Assembly: GCF_001457695.1 (NCBI RefSeq)
Contig: NZ_LN831025.1
Span: forward strand, 868,001 to 932,000
Source: Campylobacter jejuni
GTDB taxonomy: Bacteria; Campylobacterota; Campylobacteria; Campylobacterales; Campylobacteraceae
Direction of reading: 5' to 3'
Length of the DNA stretch: 64,000 nt
This document shows, one piece after another, positions 38,592 to 48,339 of this stretch (its first letter is position 1; every line of letters begins with the position of its first letter). The notes beneath the pieces were generated by a model. It saw only the letters and a program-made list of their open reading frames with translations, made no database searches and was not told the origin of the DNA. The position numbers and the translations under genes are program-made.

Positions 38592-39170
38592 ATGGCAAAA
38601 AAAGATAATTTTGAAGAATATGCACAACTTGAAGAATACGCATCTGCAGAAGATATATCTCGCGTTAGAGCAGAATTACTCACTTGTCCTGAATTAAACA
38701 CCTCGCTTGCTGGAACCATTATAGAAATTGATAAAAACTATGCCAAATCAATTTTAATAACCACAAGCGAAATGGTAGCAGATGATCAAGGATTGATTTT
38801 TGATGCCTTTATTTTCACTGCGGCAAACTATGTAGCACAAGCCTCTATCAATAAAGAATTTTCAGTGATTATTGGATCAAAATGTTTTTTTTATGCTCCG
38901 CTTAAATTAGGCGATGTTTTAGAACTTGAAGCTCATGCACTTTTTGACGAAACCTCCAAAAAAAGAGATGTAAAAGTGGTTGGGCATGTTAAAGAAATTA
39001 AAATGTTTGAAGGAACGATACAAGTTGTTAGCACCGATGAGCATATATTTAAACTCAAGCGTCCGCCACTTAATACTGTTAAACCTACAGAAAATCAAGA
39101 ACAAGGTACCAAAATCAACAATCCAGAAGCCGTAGCAGCTGCATTAATGGCCTCTGTGGGTGGAAAATAA
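38592..39170 (+). CDS. Cj0977-like hot-dog-fold virulence protein
   Basis: 192 residues, cytoplasmic, no signal. The central part (about 45-145) has the FapR/thioesterase-like hot-dog pattern (DAFIFTAANYVAQASI, FFYAPLKLGDVLELEAHALF). In C. jejuni this gene is coexpressed with flagella through sigma-28 and needed for invasion without affecting motility (from memory). A thioester ligand is likely but catalysis unproven. Expressed from the promoter at 38517. Confidence 0.85.
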   Translation: MAKKDNFEEYAQLEEYASAEDISRVRAELLTCPELNTSLAGTIIEIDKNYAKSILITTSEMVADDQGLIFDAFIFTAANYVAQASINKEFSVIIGSKCFFYAPLKLGDVLELEAHALFDETSKKRDVKVVGHVKEIKMFEGTIQVVSTDEHIFKLKRPPLNTVKPTENQEQGTKINNPEAVAAALMASVGGK

Positions 39171-39344
39171 TCAAGGAGTCATTTTAATATCCACCCAATT
39201 TTTTGGGCAATCCTTATGATAAGTTCCACTTCCATCATAATACTCTTTACAATCATCATAAAAACGATTTGAAATCCCTCTTTCATTTACAAAACATCCA
39301 GAAATTCCTAAAGCTAATAGTATCATTAAAGTATATTTTTTCAT
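39171..39344 (-). CDS. Small lipoprotein, 57 aa
   Basis: A 57-residue product not long enough for most gene finders. Signal MKKYTLMILLALGISGC with lipidated Cys17, then two more Cys (DDCKEYY and HKDCPKNW). Start ATG 39344 preceded by AAGGAAAAA. The stop codon abuts the Cj0977-like stop. It lies 8 bases after the secreted nuclease gene on the same strand. Function unknown; Cj0978c position. Confidence 0.8.
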   Translation of the reverse strand: MKKYTLMILLALGISGCFVNERGISNRFYDDCKEYYDGSGTYHKDCPKNWVDIKMTP

Positions 39345-39352
39345 GTTTTTCC

Positions 39353-39880
39353 TTAGAATTTATTGTGTTTTCTCCATTTATAAGGCTCTATAGGATTACC
39401 CTCTTTCCAAAGACCTAAATGATTTTTCTTAGCATTTTCTTGTTCTTTGATATAAGCGTTACTATAGTAAGTATCAGCCCAAGCATAGCCTTTGCTTACT
39501 AAAAATCGATTAATATCAACGTCATTAAGCTTTACAATAGCAACAATTCTACCATAAGTATCTTTATTTTTATAAATAATTTCAACTTGTTTGCCGCTTA
39601 AAATTCTACTTAAAGCTTCTTTTGATTGCTTTCCAAAACTTTGTTTAAGTTCTGGTGCATCTATACCAAAAAATCTTATTCTAGCGAGTTTGTTTTCATG
39701 ATTAACTTCTATAGTATCTCCATCAATAATTCTAACTACTTTTCCTTCAAAACTAGAATTTTGGGCAATATAGTTCTGGATAAAAACAACTACAAGAGTG
39801 AAGATTAATACAGAAAAAAGTTTTTTTGGATCACTTAGTAATTTTCTCAGATTAAATATTTTTTTATAATTTATTCTCAT
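39353..39880 (-). CDS. Secreted thermonuclease-like (SNase) protein
   Basis: 175 residues with an N-terminal membrane/signal segment (about 20-40) and a staphylococcal nuclease domain: RIIDGDTIEV (about 52-61), ARIRFFGIDAPE with the catalytic Arg and Asp (68-79), DTYGRIVA and a closing LGLWKEGN. Acts on DNA or RNA outside the cytoplasm. The hydrophobic segment may be an anchor rather than cleaved. Divergent from pepD across 67 bases. Confidence 0.88.
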   Translation of the reverse strand: MRINYKKIFNLRKLLSDPKKLFSVLIFTLVVVFIQNYIAQNSSFEGKVVRIIDGDTIEVNHENKLARIRFFGIDAPELKQSFGKQSKEALSRILSGKQVEIIYKNKDTYGRIVAIVKLNDVDINRFLVSKGYAWADTYYSNAYIKEQENAKKNHLGLWKEGNPIEPYKWRKHNKF

Positions 39881-39947
39881 TTTTTAATCATTTTGCCTTT
39901 AAATTTTAAAAAATATGCCATAATTTTATCAAAACAAAGGAGATAAA

Positions 39948-41216
39948 ATGCAAAATGTTATAGAAAATTTTAAACAATTATGCAAAATTCCTCATTGTAG
40001 TTATGAAACAGAACAAATGAAAGAATTTTTAAGCTCTTATGTTAAAGATAAAGGCTTTAAAGTGAGTGTAGATAAAGCAGGAAATATTCATGCCATAAAA
40101 GGCAAACCAAAAATTTGCCTACAAAGCCATTATGATATGGTCTGTATGGGCGATGCACCAAACTTAGAAGTTTATGAAGAAAATGGCTTTTTAAGAGCCA
40201 AAAATTCAAGTCTTGGCGCAGATAATGGTATAGGTATAGCCATCATGATGAGTGCTATGGCTGAATTTGAAAATTTAGAGTGTCTTTTTACAAACGATGA
40301 AGAAGTAGGACTCATGGGAGTAAATTCACTCGAGCACACTTTAGAATCTAAAATGCTTTTAAATTTAGATCATGAAAGCGATGATGAGATCATGATAGGC
40401 TGTGCAGGTGGAGTAGATATAGAAGCTAGCTTGCCTTTTAATACCCTTAGAAAAAAGGGTAAAATTTATGAGCTTTGCGCACAAAATTTTAAAGGTGGAC
40501 ACTCAGGCATAAATATCATACGCAATGAAAAAAGTTCCATCAAAGAAATGGCTAAATTCATACAAGAAAATGAAGGAGAAATCATTTCTTTTGAAGGCGG
40601 AGAAAGAATCAATTCTATACCTAAACACGCCAAAGCTTTAGTGTATTTTAAAAATGAAGCAAAGAGCAACGACTGGATAAAATGCGAATTTAAAGAAGAA
40701 GGCGAATTTGAAATTTGCGATCAAAGTAAAAAACTTTTAAGCCTTATAAATTCTTTCACTCATGGAGTTAGAGCTTATGATGAAAATCTAGATATAGTTC
40801 AAACAAGCATTAACCTAGCTACTTTAAGAATGCAAGATAACCAAATCAAATTCGCACTTTTTGCAAGATCTAATATACTTGATGGACTTAAGCAAGTAGA
40901 ATTTGAAACTTTAGAATTTTTCAAGGCTTTTGATTTTAAAGTAAGAAGTTTTAATTTCTATCCACCTTGGGAAGGTAAACCAAACGCACTTAGCGACATG
41001 GTTTTTAAAGCACTTAAAAAAGTATCGCCTAATGCCAAAGTTTCAGCTATCCACGCAGGGCTTGAGTGTGGCATTATAGAGAAAAAACAAGAGCTTTTAT
41101 GCGCTTCTATAGGCCCAAATATCCATAATCCTCATTCAACTGATGAGCATTGTGAAATCGCTTCAGTTGAAAAAATATCTAAGGTTGTTTTTGAAGTTTT
41201 AAAAGACAATGCTTAA
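39948..41216 (+). CDS. pepD: Aminoacyl-histidine dipeptidase (M20 family, PepD)
   Basis: 422 residues with metal ligands in LQSHYDMVC (His66 region), GADNGIG, NDEEVGLMG (catalytic Glu) and the C-terminal HAGLECGII, all typical of PepD. It cleaves Xaa-His dipeptides such as carnosine. Ribosome site AAAGGAG precedes the ATG. Its last 18 bases overlap the convergent cjaB gene. Confidence 0.93.
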   Translation: MQNVIENFKQLCKIPHCSYETEQMKEFLSSYVKDKGFKVSVDKAGNIHAIKGKPKICLQSHYDMVCMGDAPNLEVYEENGFLRAKNSSLGADNGIGIAIMMSAMAEFENLECLFTNDEEVGLMGVNSLEHTLESKMLLNLDHESDDEIMIGCAGGVDIEASLPFNTLRKKGKIYELCAQNFKGGHSGINIIRNEKSSIKEMAKFIQENEGEIISFEGGERINSIPKHAKALVYFKNEAKSNDWIKCEFKEEGEFEICDQSKKLLSLINSFTHGVRAYDENLDIVQTSINLATLRMQDNQIKFALFARSNILDGLKQVEFETLEFFKAFDFKVRSFNFYPPWEGKPNALSDMVFKALKKVSPNAKVSAIHAGLECGIIEKKQELLCASIGPNIHNPHSTDEHCEIASVEKISKVVFEVLKDNA

Positions 41217-42446
41217 TTCTTTAATCTTGCTTCTTGCAAAAACGCGTTTTAACAAAAACACGCAAAGCAAGGAGCAAGATCCCACTATAGCAAGATAAAT
41301 ACCTAAATACTCTTTATAAAAAGCATTAACTATAAAAGGGGTTAAAAAACCTAAAATCGCATAAGAAATATTATAAGCAAAACTAAGCCCGCTAAATTTA
41401 AGTTCGCTTTTAAAAATTTGCGTCATAAAAACAGGCGCGAAAGTAATAATACCTTGTGCAAAACAAGCCAGTAAAAAATAAAATAAAAAATTCTCATCAT
41501 AAAAACTAAAAAGCATACCAAAGATAATAAAAGCTATACTAAAAATAGAGCAAATTTTATAGCTTCCCCATTTGCTTGCTAAAAAACCTTGAAATAAGGC
41601 TCCAAAAATCACCGCTAAAATAGCAAAATTTTGCACCCATAAAGCAGAAGTTTTACTCATAGCTAAAAGACTTTCAAAATACTTAGGCAAAATCATCAAA
41701 GTTGCCACACCGCTTGTTAAAACCATGGTCATTAAAAAACAAACAAGCATACTCATTTTATGAGTTTTTAAAGCTTCAAACAATGGAAAACTTAAAATTT
41801 TCTTTTCATTTTGAACTTTTATAAATTCTGGAGTTTCGCTGAGTTTATTTCTTAAAAACAAAGCTAAAATTCCAAAAAATCCTCCTATGATAAAAGGAAT
41901 TCTCCAAGCATAGCTTTGAACTTCTTCTGAGGTAAAATAAGATCTTATACCTAAAGTGGCAATATTTCCTAGCAATAAACCTATGGTTAAAGTCGCTGAA
42001 ATAAAACCAAGAGCTAAAGGAATTTGACGCCCTTTGACAAATTCACTCACATAAATCCAAGCTCCGCTCACCTCAGTTCCAACGGCTAAACCTTGCAAAA
42101 TACGAATAGTAAATAAAATCAAAATAGCAAATATACCTATACTTTCATAACTTGGTAAAAAAGCTAAAGCAAAACTAGGCAAAACCATCAAAAGCATAGA
42201 AATATAAAAAATATTCTTTCTTCCATATCTATCAGCAAAATGTGCCATCACAATAGAACCAAAAGGACGCGCTAAATAAGCAGCACCAAAGGCTATATAA
42301 GCATTTATCTGCATCCAAAAAGTATCATTTTGCGGAAAGAATACCTTAGCAAAAATATCCAAAAAAAAGGCAAAAAGCACAAAATCATAAAATTCTAAAA
42401 TTCCACCCAAAGAAGCATAAATAATATTTTTATATTTTTTTTGCAT
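41199..42446 (-). CDS. cjaB: MFS transporter CjaB (ShiA/ProP type)
   Basis: 415 residues, twelve membrane segments, metabolite:H+ symporter branch: LEFYDFVLFAFF at the start (about 17-28), FADRYGRKNIFY in the segment 2-3 loop and GLAVGTEVSGAW in segment 4. Substrate unknown. It follows cjaA by 40 bases with a terminator-like hairpin between. From memory Cj0981c/CjaB. Confidence 0.88.
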   Translation of the reverse strand: MQKKYKNIIYASLGGILEFYDFVLFAFFLDIFAKVFFPQNDTFWMQINAYIAFGAAYLARPFGSIVMAHFADRYGRKNIFYISMLLMVLPSFALAFLPSYESIGIFAILILFTIRILQGLAVGTEVSGAWIYVSEFVKGRQIPLALGFISATLTIGLLLGNIATLGIRSYFTSEEVQSYAWRIPFIIGGFFGILALFLRNKLSETPEFIKVQNEKKILSFPLFEALKTHKMSMLVCFLMTMVLTSGVATLMILPKYFESLLAMSKTSALWVQNFAILAVIFGALFQGFLASKWGSYKICSIFSIAFIIFGMLFSFYDENFLFYFLLACFAQGIITFAPVFMTQIFKSELKFSGLSFAYNISYAILGFLTPFIVNAFYKEYLGIYLAIVGSCSLLCVFLLKRVFARSKIKELSIVF

Positions 42447-42466
42447 ATTTTATCCTAAATCAATAT

Positions 42467-42485
42467 AAAGGGCAAAAAGCCCTTT
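42467..42485 (-). terminator. Intercistronic hairpin between cjaA and cjaB
   Basis: Stem AAAGGGC/GCCCTTT with a 5-base loop, 2 bases after the cjaA stop on the minus strand and 20 bases before the cjaB start. No long T run follows on the minus strand, so it may attenuate or stabilise the cjaA message rather than fully stop transcription. Confidence 0.55.
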
Positions 42486-42486
42486 G

Positions 42487-43326
42487 TTAAATTTTTCCAC
42501 CTTCAATCACTACATCATCAGCCTTAACCTCATCTCCAAAATGAGCTTTTAAAGTTTCATCATAAGCCTTGTGAAAAAACTGCTCTTGGCCTAGTTTGAT
42601 AATCAAATTATCAATAAATTCTTTAAGTTCTTTATCGCCTTTTTTAACTGCTGGTGCGATAACATCTTTATTGCCTAACTCTTTAATACCCATTTTAAAA
42701 TCAGGATGATCTTTCACCCAAGCAAAAAGTAAGGTATTATCATGACTTAAAGCATCGCCTCTTTTATCCATCAAAGCGGCAAAGGTTTCGGTATTTTGAT
42801 CGTATTTTAAAGTTTTAATATCAGGATAATTTTGTGTAAAATAAGCATCTGCTGTTGTGCCTTTGTTTAAAAGCAAGGTTTTATCTTTTAAATCTTCTAC
42901 GCTAGTTATATTACTATCCTTTGGTACAGCTACGCCTAAAGCTACCTTCATATAAGGCAAGCAAAAATCAACCTGCTCGGATCTTTGCGGAGTTTGAGTA
43001 AAATTAGCCAAAATAATATCTACTTTATTTGATTTTAAAAACTCAACCCTATTTGCCGCTTCAACAAGAACAAATTGCACCTTATTTTCATCGCCAAAAA
43101 GTTCTTTTGCTATGCGTTTAGCTAAAGCTATATCATAGCCTTGATTGTTTCCTTTTTCATCCACATAACCAAAAGGTGGTTTATCGCCAAATACCCCAAT
43201 CCTAACAACTCCATTTTGCTTGATCTCATCAAGAGAATTTAAAGTTTCAGAGTCAGAATTTCCTCCACAAGCAGCCAATACTACTGCAACAAAGGCCGTT
43301 AAAACACTTAGAAGTATTTTTTTCAT
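42487..43326 (-). CDS. cjaA: Solute-binding lipoprotein CjaA (cysteine/polar amino acid)
   Basis: 279 residues with lipoprotein signal VVLAAC (Cys20), then a family 3 extracellular solute-binding domain: RIGVFGDKPPFGYVDEKG (about 43-60) and GYDIALAKRIAKEL. It is a known immunodominant inner-membrane-anchored antigen that binds cysteine. No permease or ATPase adjoins it. Ribosome site AAAGGAAATG upstream of the ATG. Confidence 0.93.
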   Translation of the reverse strand: MKKILLSVLTAFVAVVLAACGGNSDSETLNSLDEIKQNGVVRIGVFGDKPPFGYVDEKGNNQGYDIALAKRIAKELFGDENKVQFVLVEAANRVEFLKSNKVDIILANFTQTPQRSEQVDFCLPYMKVALGVAVPKDSNITSVEDLKDKTLLLNKGTTADAYFTQNYPDIKTLKYDQNTETFAALMDKRGDALSHDNTLLFAWVKDHPDFKMGIKELGNKDVIAPAVKKGDKELKEFIDNLIIKLGQEQFFHKAYDETLKAHFGDEVKADDVVIEGGKI

Positions 43327-43510
43327 ACATTTCCTTTCTTTAAAAATAAGCTTTAAGCTATTGCAAAAATATATAATAATTGCAAAGTTAATTATACTTA
43401 AAATTATAAATAATGCATTTGAAACAAACTAAAAAGATTTTCCTATGTGTAAAAATGTAATTAATCTCACACTCTCTTTTAGTATTGTTTAAATTTTAAG
43501 TAAAAAAAGA

Positions 43511-43516
43511 TATAAT
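43511..43516 (+). promoter_or_regulatory. -10 box of jlpA
   Basis: AGATATAATC contains a perfect TATAAT 29 bases before the jlpA ATG, with T-rich runs upstream and AAGGAGAAA as ribosome site. The rest of the 219-base gap between cjaA and jlpA shows nothing else I can support. Confidence 0.6.
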
Positions 43517-43545
43517 CTTTTTTTTAAATTTTTAAGGAGAAAACT

Positions 43546-44664
43546 ATGAAAAAAGGTATTTTTCTCTCTATTGGAATAGCTGTTTTGTTTTCAGCTTGCG
43601 GAAATTCCATAGATGAAAAAACAGTTAAAAAATATGAAAATCAACTAAATCAAACAGTTAAACAAGAAATTGCAAACCTTTCTCAGGATTCTGGAATAAA
43701 GATTGAATTTTCTGATTTTAAATGCAATGCAGATGGTGATTTTATAGCGTGTTTAAGTCCAAATTTCAAAACTCTTGCAAAAGATAATAACGATGAGTAT
43801 CAAGAACTATTTCAAGCAAAAAATATCGAAATTCGCTCAAATGAAATTTACAAAGGCGAAGCAAATACATCAATTAGCATTAAAGAATATTACAACGATC
43901 TTTTTAAAAACCAAAAAAGCATACAATCAAATTTGGTTTTTGAAGATTTTAAACTTGGAGAAAAAGTTGTTAGCGACATCAATGCAAGCTTATTTCAACA
44001 AGATCCAAAAATCAGCTCTTTTATCAATAAATTAAGCTCGGATTCTTATACTTTATCATTTGATAACTCCATAAACAAACAAGAAAACAATTATCTAGAT
44101 AATCTTGATATAAAATTTTATAACGCAAAATTAAATTTCAATACAAATCTAAATATAAATCTAAAAGAAGATTTGCTTAATTACCTTGATTCTAAGGGTA
44201 TAAAATTTAACACTCAAACTTTAGCTATGGATGAACAAGCTATCAATGAACTTCTTAATATAGCAAACTACGAACAAGCTTCAGATTTTAGCAATACAAT
44301 CCAAAAATACATCATCTTAAATAATTTTAAAATTGATTCAACTCTTAAAACCGAAGGCGTATTTAGTAGCTATATAGCAACTGCTAAGGAAAATTTACAA
44401 ACCTTAAAAGCTCAAAGTCAAAATGAAGAACAAGCATTAATCTTTGATAAAGCTTTAGCTATTTTAAACAATATCACTCAAAATGATGATTATAAACTCA
44501 ATCTTGATTTAAAATTTAAAAACATCCCTGTTAGTGACTATAGCACACAGGGAATCGACAGCATAGAAAAACTAAGCATCAACAATCAAGACGCCACAGA
44601 AGTGTTAAAAATTATACTTCCATTTATCATGTTTTCTATGTTAATGGGCGGAGCGTCGTTTTAA
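43546..44664 (+). CDS. jlpA: Surface-exposed lipoprotein adhesin JlpA
   Basis: 372 residues with lipoprotein signal VLFSAC (Cys18) and long amphipathic strands rich in Asn and Lys, the curved beta-sheet build known from the JlpA structure. It is a C. jejuni surface lipoprotein reported to bind host Hsp90alpha. Ends 2 bases before a strong bidirectional terminator. The frame is intact. Confidence 0.93.
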   Translation: MKKGIFLSIGIAVLFSACGNSIDEKTVKKYENQLNQTVKQEIANLSQDSGIKIEFSDFKCNADGDFIACLSPNFKTLAKDNNDEYQELFQAKNIEIRSNEIYKGEANTSISIKEYYNDLFKNQKSIQSNLVFEDFKLGEKVVSDINASLFQQDPKISSFINKLSSDSYTLSFDNSINKQENNYLDNLDIKFYNAKLNFNTNLNINLKEDLLNYLDSKGIKFNTQTLAMDEQAINELLNIANYEQASDFSNTIQKYIILNNFKIDSTLKTEGVFSSYIATAKENLQTLKAQSQNEEQALIFDKALAILNNITQNDDYKLNLDLKFKNIPVSDYSTQGIDSIEKLSINNQDATEVLKIILPFIMFSMLMGGASF

Positions 44665-44665
44665 T

Positions 44666-44692
44666 CTTTAAGAGGAAATATTCCTCTTAAAG
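44666..44692. terminator. Bidirectional terminator between jlpA and the transferase gene
   Basis: Perfect 12-bp stem CTTTAAGAGGAA/TTCCTCTTAAAG with loop ATA, between two convergent genes. Confidence 0.85.
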
Positions 44693-44696
44693 CCAA

Positions 44697-46317
44697 TTAT
44701 TCTTTATCAAAATATTCAAATTTTGCCTTATCTCCATCTCTTAAAACTTTAATATAACCAGCATTTCCAGAAATATCGACACCATTAATGTAAAACACAT
44801 TAGGCTCTTCTAAAGAATTATGAATATCATACCCCATTTCCTTGGCTAATAATTTAGCAAGCTCATAATGAGTTGGCAATTTACTTTGTTTTAGATAAGT
44901 TATAAAATCATCATTTTTAACATTAAAAGTGGTAGCAAAAATAGGAATATTAGCCACATTTGCACTTAAAAAAGAATGTCCATATTCAGCATGTCCATCT
45001 CTTCCTAATTCTCCCATAGCTTCTGCGTGATCAGGTATAAAAATTACATAGGTTGGAATGCCACTTTTTTGACTTAATTTTTTAAAAACTTCAAATACAC
45101 TAGAAATAAAATAATCGTTAAAAATCATAGCATTATCATAAGTATTTTCACGAGTCATTGGTTTAAAAACATCTGCTTTTTGATACGCTCTATAGCCTCT
45201 TTGATAAGGAGAGTGTGCATTTCTTTGATGCAGTATAACAAAATTTTTCCCATGTAAAAACTTATCTTGATTTTCTTTTAATTTTTCTAAAACCAACAAA
45301 TCACCCAACTGTTTGTGTTCAAAATAATAATTTTCTCTTGTAAAAAATTCATCTAAATTTTCAGAACTTATATCGCTAAGTTCACTAATGGTTTGTGCAC
45401 TATAATAAAAAGTTTTAAATCCTGCTTTCTTGGCTAAATATACAAGATGCGTTTTCTCATTTAAAATATGCTTAATATTGTCTGGTTTATAAGCAATATT
45501 TAATAAGCTTGGTGCAGCCACACGAGTCAAAACAGCACTTGAAATTGCTCTTTTTGCTACAAAATTTTTATCATTTTTTGCCCATTCACTAAGCAAAGGA
45601 TTTGTATTTCTTTCATAGCCTAAAAGTCCTATGCGATTTGCATTAGTGCTTTCACCTAAAATTAAAATAACATTACGATCTGCTATATTTTTATAATCAT
45701 AAGTATATTCAGGATAATCTGGTATAGGCGCTTGAGGCATGCGTAAATATAAGAAAAAATAACCGCTAAAAGTTCTTAAAGTGTTATATAAAGAAATACT
45801 ATCATTTTTAGGAGAAAAATTAACAAGCCTATCGGTTTTATAAACTGCCTTATAAGGTAAGATGCTTAAAGCAAAAATCGCCAAAACTGTGGCAATAAAA
45901 TTAGTTTTTCTTGAAATTTTAAAATAAAAAATACTTAAAATAACATAAGTAAGAACTATTATAACTATATGAATTAAGCCTTTAAATAATACCCCCCCCC
46001 ACTAAAGCCGTTTTAGCCACTTCTCCAAATTCAATAAACATTAAATGCAAAGAAAAAATATTTAAGGGTTTGTTAAAATAATATAAATGCGAAAATTGGA
46101 TACACTCCATCAGGGCAAAAAGTCCAAATACACAAACTATAAAAATCCTAGGACGCACCAAAGGAAAAATTAAAGCTGCCGCACCTAAAGCTAAAACACT
46201 ATTCAACTCAAAACGAAATATATAGTCATTATAGAGCGAAAATAAAAATCCAGGTAAAATAAAAGCTATGAAAGTTATAGCTGCTAAAAAAAGATAATTT
46301 CTAAAAAAGATTTTCAT
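44697..46317 (-). pseudogene. Phosphoethanolamine transferase-like gene, phase OFF (frameshift in poly-G)
   Basis: Two frames that join into one 539-residue EptA-family protein if one base is removed from the run at 45992-46000. N-terminal half: about five membrane segments (residues 1-170). C-terminal half: periplasmic sulfatase-fold catalytic domain with ILGESTNANRIGLLGYERNTNP (nucleophile region), HQRNAHSPY and metal-binding PDHAEAMGELGRDGHAEYGHS. As read, translation from 46317 stops at 45982 after about 111 residues, before the catalytic domain. It would decorate lipooligosaccharide or another surface glycan with phosphoethanolamine. Not the usual eptC location; possibly strain-specific. 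Confidence 0.85.
45992..46000 (-). repeat. Poly-G tract of nine (phase-variation switch)
   Basis: Nine C on the plus strand, nine G in the coding strand, within GTG-GGG-GGG-GGT. Nine or ten G leave the downstream domain out of frame; eight or eleven join it. Runs of this length are the standard contingency-locus signature in C. jejuni. Confidence 0.92.
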
Positions 46318-46442
46318 AATATTCCTTTTATTAAAAAGTTCAAAAATTTAGATTATAACTAAATAATAATAAATTTTAATTAAGCCAAAATTTACAAGCT
46401 TTTAGCTACCTTTATTAAAAAATAAATGTTTAAGGAAAAATC

Positions 46443-47183
46443 TTGAAAATACTTTTCTCCCCTAGCGAAAGCAAAAATGAAAATTGCGTAAAAAATCCTA
46501 TCAATGAAAACTCATTTATATTTAAAGAATTATTTCCTTATAGAATGGAAGCTTTAAAGCATTATGAAGAATTTATCAAAAACGCAAGTTTACAAAATTT
46601 ACAAGAACTTTTTGGCATTAAAAATGAAAATGAAATTGATAAATTTAAACACGACTTAAAACAAGCTCCCACTCAAGAAGCTATATTGCTTTATACTGGG
46701 GTAAGTTATGAATATCTTAATTTTAAAATCCTAGATAAAAAAAGTCAAGCTTATATTTTAGAAAATACTCTTATATTTTCTAATCTTTTTGGCGTTGTAA
46801 GAGCTAATGATACCCTACCCTTTTATAAATTCAAGCAAGGGGCTAAAATAGGAAATTTTGCCATAGAGAAATTTTATAAAGAACATTTTAGTAAAGCCTT
46901 AGATGAATACTTAAAAAATGAGGAAATACTTGACCTTAGAGCAGGATTTTATGATAAATTCTATACCCCAAAAAAGAAATTTTATACCTATAAATTTGTA
47001 AAAAATGGTAAAGTCATCAGTCATTTTGCTAAAGCTTATAGGGGAATTTTACTCTCCATAAGTGCAAAAAACCAAGTAAAAAACAATAAAGAGCTTTTAG
47101 CAAACCTTCCTTCAAACCTAAAACTCAAAGAAATTCAAATCAAAGGTTTAAGGGAAGAAATTGTGCTTGAAATTCTAGATTAG
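46443..47183 (+). CDS. yaaA: YaaA-family peroxide-stress protein (DUF328)
   Basis: 246 residues beginning KILFSPSESK, the YaaA signature, with LYTGVSYEYLNF near 83-94 and FAKAYRGILL near 195. E. coli YaaA lowers intracellular iron under peroxide stress. The start is a TTG at 46443 behind AAGGAAAAA. It is divergent from the transferase gene and stops 3 bases before the hipO stop. Confidence 0.88.
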   Translation: MKILFSPSESKNENCVKNPINENSFIFKELFPYRMEALKHYEEFIKNASLQNLQELFGIKNENEIDKFKHDLKQAPTQEAILLYTGVSYEYLNFKILDKKSQAYILENTLIFSNLFGVVRANDTLPFYKFKQGAKIGNFAIEKFYKEHFSKALDEYLKNEEILDLRAGFYDKFYTPKKKFYTYKFVKNGKVISHFAKAYRGILLSISAKNQVKNNKELLANLPSNLKLKEIQIKGLREEIVLEILD

Positions 47184-47186
47184 TTT

Positions 47187-48338
47187 TTATTTTAAGTATT
47201 TTAAAGCTAGCTTCGCATAATAACTTGCAGCCCTAGCTAAAAGTTTATCATTAAAAACATAACTAGAATTATGTAAATAAATGTCGTTTTCATTTTCTAA
47301 AAAAGCATAGGCACATTTTTTCATTTCGCAAAAAAATCCAAAATCCTCACTTGCCATTAAAGGACGATGATTAAATTCACAATTTTTTTCGCCAAATAAT
47401 TCTTTTGCAACCTCACTAGCAAAATCCACAGCTTCATCGTTATTCATAGTCACTGGTGCAACAACATTTTTATTGATTTTAATCCCTATATCATTAGCCT
47501 GTGCAATACCTTTACAAATTTTATAAATTTTTTCTTCAGTTAGCTTTCTAGTTTCATTATCTAATGCTCTAACACTCATTTTAATCGTTGCAATATCTGG
47601 AATGATATTAAAAGCATGTCCTGCATTAAAAGCTCCTATGCTTACAACTGCTGAATTTTGGGGATCAACATTGCGAGATACTATGCTTTGTAAAGCCATA
47701 ACAAGCAAAGAAGCAGCATAAATAGGATCTTTTGCTTTTTCTGGAGCACTTCCATGACCACCTCTTCCAATAACTTCAATGCTATAACTATCCGAAGAAG
47801 CCATCATCGCACCTTTTTTAAGATAAAATTTCTTATCGCTACCAAAAGGCATATTGTGCCATCCAAAAACATAATCACTATTAAATTTTTCAAACAATCC
47901 ATCTTCTATCATTGCTTTAGCACCACCCAAACCCTCTTCAGCAGGTTGAAAATAAAGATTTAAAGTGCCATTAAAATTCTGACTTGCTAAATACTTTGCA
48001 GCAAGCAATAAAGAAGTAGTATGTCCATCATGACCGCAAGCATGCATTACATTTTCTTTTTTGCTTTTATAAGGCAAATTTGTGTATTCTTGTAAAGGCA
48101 AAGCATCCATATCTGCACGAAGTCCTATTTTTTTATCGCTATTTCCCTTTTTTAAAACCCCTACAACGCCTGTTTTTCCTATTTCTTCATAAACCTCATA
48201 ACCAAATTCTTTTAATTTTTGCACCACTAATTTTGCAGTACATAATTCATCAAAACCAAGCTCAGGATTTTCATGAATTTGATGACGAATTTTTTCAAAT
48301 TCGCCTTGTAAGTCTAGTATTTCTGGAATTAAATTCAT
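47187..48338 (-). CDS. hipO: Hippurate hydrolase (N-benzoylglycine amidohydrolase)
   Basis: 383 residues from ATG 48338, which has GGAG upstream and matches the known HipO start; an in-frame start at 48383 is inside the previous gene. M20D metallo-hydrolase motifs GLRADMDALP, HACGHDGHT, QPAEEGLGGAKAM and ASEDFG. It releases benzoate and glycine from hippurate and marks C. jejuni. The start lies 1 base after the stop of the decayed transporter, implying coupled expression. Confidence 0.96.
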   Translation of the reverse strand: MNLIPEILDLQGEFEKIRHQIHENPELGFDELCTAKLVVQKLKEFGYEVYEEIGKTGVVGVLKKGNSDKKIGLRADMDALPLQEYTNLPYKSKKENVMHACGHDGHTTSLLLAAKYLASQNFNGTLNLYFQPAEEGLGGAKAMIEDGLFEKFNSDYVFGWHNMPFGSDKKFYLKKGAMMASSDSYSIEVIGRGGHGSAPEKAKDPIYAASLLVMALQSIVSRNVDPQNSAVVSIGAFNAGHAFNIIPDIATIKMSVRALDNETRKLTEEKIYKICKGIAQANDIGIKINKNVVAPVTMNNDEAVDFASEVAKELFGEKNCEFNHRPLMASEDFGFFCEMKKCAYAFLENENDIYLHNSSYVFNDKLLARAASYYAKLALKYLK

Positions 48339-48339
48339 T

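Noticed and set aside
44697-45884. Independent soluble sulfatase-like gene starting at 45884
   Set aside because: The frame continues upstream through membrane segments to the poly-G run, and one base joins it to the N-terminal piece; it is one gene.
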